Origin: Bacteroides sp. M10
GTDB lineage: Bacteria; Bacteroidota; Bacteroidia; Bacteroidales; Bacteroidaceae
Direction: 5' to 3'
Assembly: GCF_014334015.1 (NCBI RefSeq)
Contig: NZ_CP060488.1
Coordinates: 3,120,501-3,184,500, forward strand
Length of the DNA stretch: 64,000 bases
Positions 27,558-35,787 of the stretch are shown here, one piece after another. The position numbers and the translations under genes are program-made. The notes under the pieces were generated by a model that worked only from the letters and a program-made list of their open reading frames with translations, did not search any database and was not told where the DNA came from. Position 1 is the first letter of the stretch. Each line of letters begins with the position of its first letter.

Positions 27558-29969
27558 ATGAAATTATTTCATTCATTATTATATCCCTTGTTAGGTGGTT
27601 TGTTTTGCCTCTCTTGTTCGGATGATGAGCAAGATACAGGTACAAAACAACCTACTACTGCGGGAGAGGTTACCTTCGGTGTAGACCTCACAGGTTTCTC
27701 AACCCGTGTCACCCAAGACGGATCGTCATGGAATGACGGAGATAAGATCGGAACATACGTATTGGATATGAAGACTCTTGAACCTGTCACAGAAGCAGCG
27801 AATGTACCTTATGTCTGCTCGGAAGAGGGTGCGTCGGTTTCTTTCACTTCCACTACACCGCTGAAAGTGCAAAATGATGGAACACCGGTGAAGTTTGTGG
27901 CATACTATCCGTATAATGCCGATGTACGTAATTTTAATTATCCCGTGCAACTGGCCGCTCAAGAAAGAGGAAGTACGGCGTGCGACTTACTATATGCTGC
28001 CACGAAAGAAGAATACACCTACTCTCCGGAGAACGAACCCCATATCTCATTAAACTTTACCCATCGTCTGGCAAAAGTGATTCTGAAGTTTGTGAATATG
28101 GAAAAAGAACCGTTGGAAGTAAGTGATGTACGGATTGAGGGGATGCAAACTGCCGCTTCATTCAATATACAAACAGATGTACTGACGGTTGACGAAAGCT
28201 CTGTTGCTACAATCAACCCTTATCACAATGCTACAACAGGATTCTACGAAGCTATCATTCTTCCATCGGCATTGACAGACAGCTATAAAGTGTCTTTCGT
28301 ATTGGACGATAGAGAGAAAGAGTGGATATTTACTAATTTGGACATTGCTTTGCCGCAATTCCACAAAGGTTATAGCTACACATTCGCACTCTACATAGAC
28401 GACAGCGGCTTTGTAGAGATGGGACGTCTTGAAAATGTGGAAGGCGGAAACTCATCAGCTCCCTGGGAAGACGGAAGCAGTGAGGACGGAACGGCCGAAG
28501 GTGACAAGACTCCTGTATCAGGATATGCCTTCACACCTGCCGACGGCACGCAGCAAGCACTAGCAGATACCGAACTGAAAATCGCCTTTGAAGGCACTGC
28601 ACCCGAACTTGGTACGAGTGGTTGTATCCGCATCTATCGTATGAGCGACCATAAACAGGTAGATGAAATCAATATGGCAGAACGCAGACAGTCTATCGTA
28701 AACGGTCAGACCCAACTGAATACGTGGATGGATATTATTGGCGTTACGCCTACCGGTTCTTCCGTCAGTCGTCGTATCGTCAATTATTATCCGGCACGGG
28801 TGGAAGGTAACAGTTTCATCATCAAGCCTCATCAACAGCGTTTGCAGCCCGACACCGAATATTATGTAACCATCGAACAGGCAGCTGTGAAACAAACAGA
28901 CTTCAAGGGAGTATACGGCCGTGCATGGACATTCAAAACGAAGCCGGCACCAGCATTGACCGGACCGAACTATGAGGTGAAGATTAGTCACACCGACCCT
29001 AATGCTGACTTTTATACTTTGCAAGGTGCTATTGATTTCTGTGCGGCACATGTCGATTTGAATGCTGCCAAGACTTTCCGGATGGATGACGGTATCTATC
29101 AGGAGATTATCTACTTGCGCGATCAAAGCAATATTACCGTAAAAGGAAATGCCAGTGATAATACGGCTGTCAATATTCAATATGATAACAGCAATGATAT
29201 TAACGGTGGTATAGGCGGCGGAACCAATATCGATCAGTTTGCCCCTATTGGTACTATTGTACCTTCTTCCGGAGGTCGTTCGGTGGTGATACTCGATGGT
29301 AACAGTGATAAAATCCGTTTTGAAAATGTGACGATAGAGAATGCGTATGGCTGGACACTGGGTAAGAATGGCCAGGCCGAGGCACTTTATATTAACAACC
29401 AATCGGCTGCTTTTATCAATTGCCGTGTCTTGAGTTTCCAGGATACTTTGCTTCCCGGTGGAGGTTACAACTGGTTCAAAGATTGTTTCATAGCCGGAGC
29501 TACCGACTTTATCTGGGGATCGGGTAAGGTGGTACTGTTTGAAGATTGTCAGATCCATGCACCTAGCGGTACACGTGCTGTAATGCAAGCACGCGTCAGG
29601 GCGGGTTACTTGGGTTATGTATTCTTGAACAGCCGTTTCACGGTAGGCGAAGGCGTTACTAACTCCACTTTGATTTATCAGTTTGAACCGGACAACCTGA
29701 CTTTCTTAAACTGTACGTTTGCGGATGTGTACGGTCCTAACTTTGTAGGCGAGAATAAACCGCTGACACCGGCTGTACCTACTGTTGCCACCGGCTGCAA
29801 ACTTTACAACTGCAAGACTGAATCGGGTTCTGATATTTATCAATCCATTCCGGCAACGGTGCGTAATACAGTGCTGCAACTTAGTAAGGAACAATACGAT
29901 CAATACTTCGGTACACGCGAAACCATCATGAGTTGGGATGGCTATACCGATGCGGCTTGGTTCAAATAA
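27558..29969 (+). CDS. Fimbrillin-like/CE8 fusion, putative pectin methylesterase
   Basis: An 803-residue lipoprotein (LFCLSC, Cys20) with four parts: a fimbrillin-like domain (about 35-285; WNDGDKIGTYVLD, VKFVAYYPY), a linker (PWEDGSSEDGTAEGDK), an Ig-like domain (about 320-460; YAFTPADGTQ) and a CE8 beta-helix (about 475-800). CE8 motifs are GQAEAL (605-610), QDT with Asp629 and ATDFIWG with Asp650. The place where CE8 enzymes carry the substrate-binding Arg (LGRPW) reads YQFEPD instead, so activity or specificity may be altered, for example toward acetyl groups or other ester positions, or binding only. It is second to last in the operon, 26 bp before GH28. Confidence 0.85.
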   Translation: MKLFHSLLYPLLGGLFCLSCSDDEQDTGTKQPTTAGEVTFGVDLTGFSTRVTQDGSSWNDGDKIGTYVLDMKTLEPVTEAANVPYVCSEEGASVSFTSTTPLKVQNDGTPVKFVAYYPYNADVRNFNYPVQLAAQERGSTACDLLYAATKEEYTYSPENEPHISLNFTHRLAKVILKFVNMEKEPLEVSDVRIEGMQTAASFNIQTDVLTVDESSVATINPYHNATTGFYEAIILPSALTDSYKVSFVLDDREKEWIFTNLDIALPQFHKGYSYTFALYIDDSGFVEMGRLENVEGGNSSAPWEDGSSEDGTAEGDKTPVSGYAFTPADGTQQALADTELKIAFEGTAPELGTSGCIRIYRMSDHKQVDEINMAERRQSIVNGQTQLNTWMDIIGVTPTGSSVSRRIVNYYPARVEGNSFIIKPHQQRLQPDTEYYVTIEQAAVKQTDFKGVYGRAWTFKTKPAPALTGPNYEVKISHTDPNADFYTLQGAIDFCAAHVDLNAAKTFRMDDGIYQEIIYLRDQSNITVKGNASDNTAVNIQYDNSNDINGGIGGGTNIDQFAPIGTIVPSSGGRSVVILDGNSDKIRFENVTIENAYGWTLGKNGQAEALYINNQSAAFINCRVLSFQDTLLPGGGYNWFKDCFIAGATDFIWGSGKVVLFEDCQIHAPSGTRAVMQARVRAGYLGYVFLNSRFTVGEGVTNSTLIYQFEPDNLTFLNCTFADVYGPNFVGENKPLTPAVPTVATGCKLYNCKTESGSDIYQSIPATVRNTVLQLSKEQYDQYFGTRETIMSWDGYTDAAWFK

Positions 29970-29994
29970 TAAAATGTTTAGGTAAAAAGATACG

Positions 29995-31569
29995 ATGAAT
30001 AGATTGAATCGAATGACTGGCCTGGTACCGGTCATCATAGGACTATTTTGTGCTTGTCAAGGTACTGCCAAACAGGTGGATATGGAGACAGATTTGAAGG
30101 CGATGTATGCAGACCTTCCTTTCTCCATGCCCGCCATAGAGCGTCCCGTTTTTCCCGATTATCAGGTAAATATCTGTGATTTCGGAGCAAAAAGCGATGG
30201 GGTGACGCTGAACACGGAGGCTATTAATAAGGCTATCAAAGCAGTGCACGACAAAGGAGGGGGTAAAGTAATCATTCCGGAAGGTTTGTGGCTCACAGGC
30301 CCCATTGTTTTGCAAAGTAACGTCAATTTGCATGCAGAAAAGAATGCTTTGATTGTGTTTAGTGGTGACACCTCGTTGTATCCGATTATTACGACTTCAT
30401 TTGAAGGACTGGATACACGGCGCTGCCAGTCGCCTATCTCGGCAATGAATGCAGAAAACATAGCTATTACCGGTTATGGCGTTTTTGATGGAGCGGGAGA
30501 CAGATGGCGTCCTGTGAAGAAGGATAAAATGACGGATAGGCAGTGGAAGACTCTGGTGAACTCCGGTGGTAATGTGGATGAGAACGGCAAGGTGTGGTAT
30601 CCCAATGAAGGGGCATTGAAAGCATCCGTTCTCATGTCTGGCCAGGGGGATCAACAGGCTGAAATCACGAGTGAAGAATGGGAGGAGATGAAAAGTTGGC
30701 TGCGTCCTGTACTGCTAAGTATTGTGAAGAGTAAAAAGGTGCTTCTGGAAGGCGTGACCTTCAAAAACTCTCCGAGCTGGTGTCTTCATCCGCTTTCGTG
30801 CGAATCTTTGATATTGAATGATGTAAAGGTGTTCAATCCCTGGTATTCGCAGAACGGAGACGCGCTCGATGTGGAATCATGCAAGAATGTGTTGATTGCC
30901 AACTGTTTCTTTGATGCGGGAGATGATGCGATCTGTCTGAAGTCTGGTAAAGACGAAGATGGCCGTCGCAGAGGTGAACCTTGTGAGAATGTGATTGTGA
31001 GAAACAATACCGTTTTGCATGGTCATGGCGGATTCGTAATTGGTAGTGAGATGTCCGGAGGAGTGAAGAATGTATATGTGTCCGAATGTTCTTTTATCGG
31101 TACGGATGTCGGGTTGCGGTTTAAAAGTGCCCGTGGACGTGGTGGCGTTGTGGAGAATATTTATATCAATAATATAAATATGATTGATATTCCTAACGAT
31201 GCTTTGATTGCCGATTTATATTATGCGGCCAAAAGCGCTCCCGGTGAACCGATTCCGAGTGTGAGTGAAGAGACTCCTGCTTTCAGGAACATCTATATCT
31301 CGGATGTGTTTTGCAGGGGAGCAGGACGGGCGGCGTATCTGAACGGACTTCCCGAAATGCCGATTGAGAATATTTCCATCAAGAATATGGTGGTTACTGG
31401 TGCTAAAGAGGGTATTGTAGTGAATAAAGTGGCAAAGCTCAACATCGAGAATGTTGAAATTGACACTCCTGACCAATCTATGATACAGATCGAAAATACA
31501 ACGGATATCACCATTAACGGAAAAGATCTGGGAACGATTTCAGAGAAACGGTTGCTGACCAAGAACTAA
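29995..31569 (+). CDS. GH28 polygalacturonase lipoprotein
   Basis: Hydrolyses alpha-1,4-galacturonide bonds, probably trimming the oligomers imported or made by the lyases. It has 524 residues with a lipoprotein-type signal (LFCAC, Cys21). GH28 motifs in order: NGDALD (287-292; Asp289 and Asp292), GDDAI (309-313; Asp310 and Asp311), GHGG (343-346) and RFK (375-377, the RIK motif). All catalytic aspartates and the GHG and R-K motifs are intact. The GGG then LWLTGPI start is typical of Bacteroides GH28. Last gene of the nine-gene operon. Confidence 0.95.
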   Translation: MNRLNRMTGLVPVIIGLFCACQGTAKQVDMETDLKAMYADLPFSMPAIERPVFPDYQVNICDFGAKSDGVTLNTEAINKAIKAVHDKGGGKVIIPEGLWLTGPIVLQSNVNLHAEKNALIVFSGDTSLYPIITTSFEGLDTRRCQSPISAMNAENIAITGYGVFDGAGDRWRPVKKDKMTDRQWKTLVNSGGNVDENGKVWYPNEGALKASVLMSGQGDQQAEITSEEWEEMKSWLRPVLLSIVKSKKVLLEGVTFKNSPSWCLHPLSCESLILNDVKVFNPWYSQNGDALDVESCKNVLIANCFFDAGDDAICLKSGKDEDGRRRGEPCENVIVRNNTVLHGHGGFVIGSEMSGGVKNVYVSECSFIGTDVGLRFKSARGRGGVVENIYINNINMIDIPNDALIADLYYAAKSAPGEPIPSVSEETPAFRNIYISDVFCRGAGRAAYLNGLPEMPIENISIKNMVVTGAKEGIVVNKVAKLNIENVEIDTPDQSMIQIENTTDITINGKDLGTISEKRLLTKN

Positions 31570-31590
31570 TAACTAGTCGGATAGAGTTAC

Positions 31591-31624
31591 GGGGGGATTT
31601 TAAGTGTGATGCTTAATGCCCCCT
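31591..31624. terminator. Weak hairpin between convergent GH28 and PIN genes
   Basis: GGGGG followed by an imperfect ATTTTAAG arm pairs with CTTAAT-G-CCCCC across a short loop. It lies between two convergent genes, so it could serve both, but no T-run follows on either strand. Confidence 0.45.
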
Positions 31625-31629
31625 AAAAA

Positions 31630-32031
31630 TTATAATAACTTCATGAATTCTGTAATAGTTATAATCTTAGTATGATTATGTTTCTCTAATACTAATAAAT
31701 CTTTGTCACCGGTAACAATGTAGTTTGCATTGATAGTATCTGCCAAAGAGAGTAGATAAAGGTCTTTTTCATCTCTGATCTTTGATTTGCTTTGGGTCCT
31801 GATGACGACATATTTTCCGTATAAATGGATAAGTTTGAGTGTGTCATCTAAATCTTCAGGACGAATATATTTTCGTATTTTTTCCCGTGAAGAAACATCA
31901 TAGAATTCATCTAACAACTCACGACATACATATATTTCCAGTGTAGGATATGTAAGTAATGTACGCATAGTTGTAACCTTGCGTCCCAACATGAACGAAA
32001 TCCATAGGTTCGTGTCTATGATTATTTTCAT
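31630..32031 (-). CDS. PIN-domain ribonuclease toxin (VapC-like)
   Basis: A 133-residue protein with the PIN fold: IIIDTNLW at the N-terminus (Asp6), Glu42 in RELLDEF, Asp90 in RDEKDLYLLSLA and Asp109 in TGDKDLL, the four acidic positions expected for metal-dependent RNA cleavage. It belongs to the 'putative toxin PIN' type rather than classical VapC. Its start overlaps the upstream antitoxin gene by 4 bp (ATGA), typical of toxin-antitoxin coupling. It sits between GH28 and GH3, outside any pectin function. Confidence 0.85.
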   Translation of the reverse strand: MKIIIDTNLWISFMLGRKVTTMRTLLTYPTLEIYVCRELLDEFYDVSSREKIRKYIRPEDLDDTLKLIHLYGKYVVIRTQSKSKIRDEKDLYLLSLADTINANYIVTGDKDLLVLEKHNHTKIITITEFMKLL

Positions 32032-32234
32032 TCTTCGTATCTTATGGTCTTTAATTCTGCAAGAATTTCTTCTTCTGAAAGATTTACTTTTTTAGGTCGT
32101 GACGCTATATAATCTTTTAGAAAATCTTCTCTTATATCAATATCCCAACCCATTTTTTTTGCAAGTTCTTTAAAGAACTTTATGTCGGATTTCGGTATGC
32201 TTAAAAAAACACCTTGATTCATTGCTGTATCCAT
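32028..32234 (-). CDS. Small antitoxin partner of the PIN toxin
   Basis: A 68-residue charged protein preceding the PIN gene with a 4-bp overlap. It has a short helical core (SDIKFFKELAKKMGW) and an acidic C-terminal tail (LSEEEILAELKTIRYEE) suited to wrap the toxin. No strong DNA-binding fold is recognised. Its identity as the antitoxin rests on size, charge and overlap. Confidence 0.75.
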   Translation of the reverse strand: MDTAMNQGVFLSIPKSDIKFFKELAKKMGWDIDIREDFLKDYIASRPKKVNLSEEEILAELKTIRYEE

Positions 32235-32369
32235 AATTATTTTCCTTTCATTATTAAATATCTAACGAATACAAAGATAAGAAACTTCTTCAGCTTCTCC
32301 AATCATTTATCACATCTTTATGACGCTTCTGCGAAAGATGATAGATTATTTAATAGAAAACTTCCTTTC

Positions 32370-32566
32370 TTTCTATTGCAAACTTCCTTTCCCTTACTCA
32401 CAAAGTTCCTTTTATCAGAGACTAATCTATAAATGCAAGCTTTGTTTTTATAATCAAAGCTTGCATTTATAAAATCAGAACTTGCAATTATATAATTGAA
32501 GCTTTCGTTTATAGTTTAGGCTTAATGAAGAAAGAGTTTGCTATGAGGGAAAAGGAAGTTTGTCTC
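32370..32566. repeat. Inverted-repeat-rich AT region
   Basis: Within the 551-bp gap 32235-32785. A perfect 17-bp inverted repeat lies at 32428-32444 and 32455-32471 (TATAAATGCAAGCTTTG and its complement; 10-nt loop), with a degenerate further copy of ACTTGCA/TTATA next to it (32478-32515). Three AACTTCCTTT-like copies lie on the left (about 32358-32412), with an inverted AAAGGAAGTTTG copy at about 32551-32562. No gene is seen. Possible remnant of a mobile or repetitive element. The remaining gap is AT-rich and holds the GH3 terminator. Confidence 0.5.
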
Positions 32567-32713
32567 TAATCCAATGGAACTTTTCTATTAATAGATTGGA
32601 CAACAGATAGTAAGTGATGATACAACAAGTAGAAATAGATAATAATACGTATGCTTTGAAGATAGAGAATAGAATTTGTAAGGTTGGGAATATTGTGTAG
32701 AGAATGGGTATGT

Positions 32714-32757
32714 AAAGAAACAGGGATTGGAATAATTTTGCTATCCCAATCCCTGTT
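32714..32757 (-). terminator. Intrinsic terminator of GH3
   Basis: A 12-bp stem (32719-32730 with 32746-32757) and, on the minus strand, a following TTTCTTT, 28 bp after the GH3 stop. Good terminator for the minus strand. Confidence 0.8.
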
Positions 32758-32785
32758 AAAGTGAATGATTTATATATCTGATAGT

Positions 32786-35377
32786 TTACTGAATCTGAAT
32801 GTTGGCAGACTGTAAGTTGTTCGAATCAGAGCTGTTTCCGTAAAGTATCTTATATGTTCCGCTTAGGGGGCGTATGGTATTGGTGGAGGCATCGAACCAT
32901 TCGAAAGAATCGTAAGGAAGTTCTATACTGACGTTCTGTGTTTTACCTTTAGCAATGTGGACCCGTTGGAAGCCGCGAAGAGTTTTTTGTGGACCTCCTT
33001 TGTCATCTGGACGACAGATGTACACTTGCACCACTTCTTCGCCATCTCTCTGTCCGATGTTACTTACCGGAATAGTAAGGACCGCTTTTTCTCCTTTGTT
33101 TAATTTCGATTGGTTCAGGGTAGCTTTTCCATAAGAAAAACGGGTATAACTTAAACCGTAGCCGAATGGATAAAGAGGTGTTTCTGTCATGAAACGGTAG
33201 GTACGTCCCTTCATCGAATAATCTTCATAATCCGGTAATTGTTGCATGCTTTTATAGAAAGTGATAGGCAGACGTCCGGCAGGATTGTAATCTCCGAAAA
33301 GAACATCGGCAACGGCTGTTCCACCTGCCTGTCCGGGATACCATGCTTGCAGGATAGCATCGCAATTCTGCGTTTCAGGCACGATGGCCATTGCCGAACC
33401 GGAGAAGTTGACGAATACTGTTTTCTTTCCATTCTTCTTTAGAAGAGCAAGAACTTCGCGCTGGATGGCGGGCAATTCGATTTCTGTACGGTCGCCGCCT
33501 TTGAATCCGGGGTCGGATACCCGCATGGATTCTCCTTCCAATAGGGGGGAGATACCTCCGGCAAAGATAACTACATCTGCGCTTTGCAACTTGTTCAGGA
33601 TTTCACGGGCATCCATTGGAGTTTGTTTTGCCAAGTCGAAGTTCAGTGCAGGGTTATCTTTAACCTGAATAAAACGCAACTCGATGTCGTAACTCTTTCC
33701 TGCTTCGTAGTTGAAAGAATACAGATTGGTATGATTCTTGATGTTGGTGGCTTCTGCTATTTGCTTGCCGTTGAGGAATAAAGTAACTCCTCCGTTAGTC
33801 ATCACGCGGAAAGTGGCGGCACCGGAATCTGTTGGGCGGAAAGTGGAACGATAGATGGCGGTGAAGTTTTTCAATCCTACACCGGGAGCAAATACGGTAG
33901 AACCTTCTGCACTGAAATGGAAAGGAGTGGTCAGACGGTCGGTTGCGGCAATCTTGCCTTTATATTCGCGGTTATTCCAGTAGGTGGCGTTGAATCCGGC
34001 TTCTCCGTCGATGCTGCACTGATTGAATAGGCTGTGCAGGGTGGTGTCGTTTGTATATCCGCATACAGGTTCGTAGATGATTTGTGCGTCAGGTAGTTTG
34101 GCGCGTATTCCTTCCAGTAGAGTAACGGTATGTGAAGGGAAGCCGTTGTAGTTACCCCATTGCATTACCGAGTCGTTGGCGTTGGGGCCGATGACTGCGA
34201 CTTTCATCTGACGGTTTAATGGAAGGATGTTGTTATTGTTTTGGAGTAATACCAGACTTTCGTGTGCCATTTTCAGTGCCAGTTCTTTGTGTTTGGGACA
34301 GTCGATAACAGAAAATGGAATGTTACTCCAGGGATGAGTCGAATTCATTTCTCCCAGTTCAAAGCGGGCTTTCAGTAGTCTTTTGACTGATGTATTGATT
34401 TTCTCTTCCGAAATCAGGCCTTTTTTCACAGCATCGGTGATGCTTTTGAAGTTACCGCCACATTCGAGATCTGTTCCGCTTAAAACAGCGTCGGCAGAGG
34501 CATGGGCGGCATCGGGATGCGTTTCATGTTTCTTGCGTTGGAAAAAGTCTCCGATTGCTCCGCAGTCGGTGACTACAATTCCTTTGAATCCCCAGTCGTT
34601 GCGGAGAATTTGGGTTAACAGACGGTTGCTGCCGCAGCAGGGATCGCCTTCGAAACGGTTGTAAGCGCACATCACTTCTTTAACTCCTGCTTTTTGTACC
34701 AGTTCCTTGAAAGCAGGAAGATAGGTTTCCCATAAGTCTCTGGGTGCAATGTTTTCTGCGTTGAAGCTGTGACGGTTCCATTCGGGACCCGAGTGTACGG
34801 CAAAGTGTTTGGCGCAGGCATGAAGTTTGTCATATTCGGCATCTTCCGGTCCTTGCAGACCTCTGACTGCCGCCATTCCCATACGTCCGCTTAAATAAGG
34901 GTCTTCGCCGTATGTTTCCTGTCCCCGTCCCCAGCGGGGGTCGCGGAAGATATTGACGTTGGGAGTCCACATGGTCAGTCCCTGATAACGTTTATATTGT
35001 CCTTTTTCATTGAATTGGCGGTTCTTGGCGCGTGCTTCGTCAGATACGGCATCAAAGACTTCGTATAATAGTTCGTCGTTGAAAGAAGCGGCCATACCTA
35101 TGGCTTGTGGAAAGACAGTAGCCAGTCCGGCGCGGGCAACGCCATGAAGAGCTTCGTTCCACCATTCATACGGCTTAATGCCAAGCCGGGGAATAGCCGG
35201 TGAGTTGTTTTGCATCAACGCCACTTTTTCTTCTAATGTGAGGCGTTGAAGTAAATCATCCGCCCGTTGTTCCACAGTCAGCTTCGTGTCCTGATAGGGA
35301 TACTTGTTTGGTTGTTGTGCCTGTACATTTACCCCTTGAATTCCGATAAGACAGGCAATGATCCATTGCTTTTTCAT
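32786..35377 (-). CDS. GH3 beta-glycosidase with PA14 insert (probable beta-xylosidase/glucosidase)
   Basis: An 863-residue exported enzyme that would release single sugars from oligosaccharide ends. The signal peptide ends NVQAQ (about 20). The GH3 N-terminal barrel has ALHGVARAG, RDPRWGRGQETYGEDP, CAKHFAVHSG (Lys190, His191) and the nucleophile in VVTDCGAI (Asp271). A PA14 domain (about 455-600; FNATYWNNREYKG) is inserted in the C-terminal half, followed by LYPFGYGLSYT and a final FN3-like domain. The shape matches Bacteroides GH3 xylosidases or glucosidases; the exact sugar cannot be told. It lies between the PIN pair and the methyltransferase and may act on hemicellulose side chains that occur with pectin. 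Confidence 0.93.
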   Translation of the reverse strand: MKKQWIIACLIGIQGVNVQAQQPNKYPYQDTKLTVEQRADDLLQRLTLEEKVALMQNNSPAIPRLGIKPYEWWNEALHGVARAGLATVFPQAIGMAASFNDELLYEVFDAVSDEARAKNRQFNEKGQYKRYQGLTMWTPNVNIFRDPRWGRGQETYGEDPYLSGRMGMAAVRGLQGPEDAEYDKLHACAKHFAVHSGPEWNRHSFNAENIAPRDLWETYLPAFKELVQKAGVKEVMCAYNRFEGDPCCGSNRLLTQILRNDWGFKGIVVTDCGAIGDFFQRKKHETHPDAAHASADAVLSGTDLECGGNFKSITDAVKKGLISEEKINTSVKRLLKARFELGEMNSTHPWSNIPFSVIDCPKHKELALKMAHESLVLLQNNNNILPLNRQMKVAVIGPNANDSVMQWGNYNGFPSHTVTLLEGIRAKLPDAQIIYEPVCGYTNDTTLHSLFNQCSIDGEAGFNATYWNNREYKGKIAATDRLTTPFHFSAEGSTVFAPGVGLKNFTAIYRSTFRPTDSGAATFRVMTNGGVTLFLNGKQIAEATNIKNHTNLYSFNYEAGKSYDIELRFIQVKDNPALNFDLAKQTPMDAREILNKLQSADVVIFAGGISPLLEGESMRVSDPGFKGGDRTEIELPAIQREVLALLKKNGKKTVFVNFSGSAMAIVPETQNCDAILQAWYPGQAGGTAVADVLFGDYNPAGRLPITFYKSMQQLPDYEDYSMKGRTYRFMTETPLYPFGYGLSYTRFSYGKATLNQSKLNKGEKAVLTIPVSNIGQRDGEEVVQVYICRPDDKGGPQKTLRGFQRVHIAKGKTQNVSIELPYDSFEWFDASTNTIRPLSGTYKILYGNSSDSNNLQSANIQIQ

Positions 35378-35456
35378 TTTCTAGTTCTTTTGGTTTTTAG
35401 ATTTGAGACTGCAATAGTACGTGCTTTTCATTATTTTTGTGGGGAATATCCGGTAG

Positions 35457-35535
35457 AAAAGGAGGATTTCCTATGCAAGGCTTATTTGGAGCCGATAAAT
35501 CCATAGACCTGTTCAAAGATAAAACATTTTGTTGA
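35457..35535 (+). other. Possible 20-residue peptide with strong Shine-Dalgarno
   Basis: AAAAGGAGG at 35457-35465 lies 7 nt before an ATG (35473) that opens a 20-codon frame (MQGLFGADKSIDLFKDKTFC) ending at 35535. Such SD sites are rare in Bacteroides, so this may be the remnant 5' end of a transferred gene. It lies in the 410-bp gap before the methyltransferase, which otherwise shows only a -7 element and a hairpin. Confidence 0.3.
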
Positions 35536-35662
35536 ATATAGCATAAGCTTTGCAATGTAAATAGATGATACCGAAATGTTGTTTTGATACTTATATCAGA
35601 GATATGTCTTGTTGAAATTTGAGTATTTAAGAGATAATTATAGCTGGATTACAGATATTTAC

Positions 35663-35670
35663 TACATTTG
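35663..35670 (+). promoter_or_regulatory. Putative -7 element for the methyltransferase
   Basis: TACATTTG matches TAnnTTTG, 117 bp before the methyltransferase ATG. No -33 TTTG at the right distance (the nearest is 35618-35621). Confidence 0.4.
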
Positions 35671-35701
35671 CGAACGACTGGTAGTTCTTCTGGTTGTGTA
35701 T

Positions 35702-35740
35702 AGAATATCCTTTTGGTACATTGTACGTTGGGGATATTCT
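35702..35740 (+). other. Hairpin in the leader of the methyltransferase gene
   Basis: AGAATATCC (35702-35710) pairs perfectly with GGATATTCT (35732-35740), with a further short palindrome GTACATTGTAC inside. It lies between the putative promoter and the ribosome-binding site. No T-run follows, so a leader RNA structure rather than a terminator. Confidence 0.4.
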
Positions 35741-35776
35741 CGTTTGTATAAGAAATAATCGTAAATAATGAATATT

Positions 35777-35781
35777 GGAGG
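35777..35781 (+). promoter_or_regulatory. Strong Shine-Dalgarno of the methyltransferase
   Basis: GGAGG six bases before the ATG at 35788. This near-perfect site supports the chosen start and is unlike most genes in the window. Confidence 0.8.
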
Positions 35782-35787
35782 ACATAA

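Noticed and set aside
28560..29588. Minus-strand open frame of about 342 codons opposite the CE8 fusion
   Set aside because: Shadow of the CE8 gene; no recognisable domain and no promoter or start context.
32214..32432. 72-codon plus-strand frame next to the antitoxin
   Set aside because: AT-rich, hydrophobic and low-complexity, overlaps the start of the antitoxin gene on the other strand, with no ribosome-binding site.
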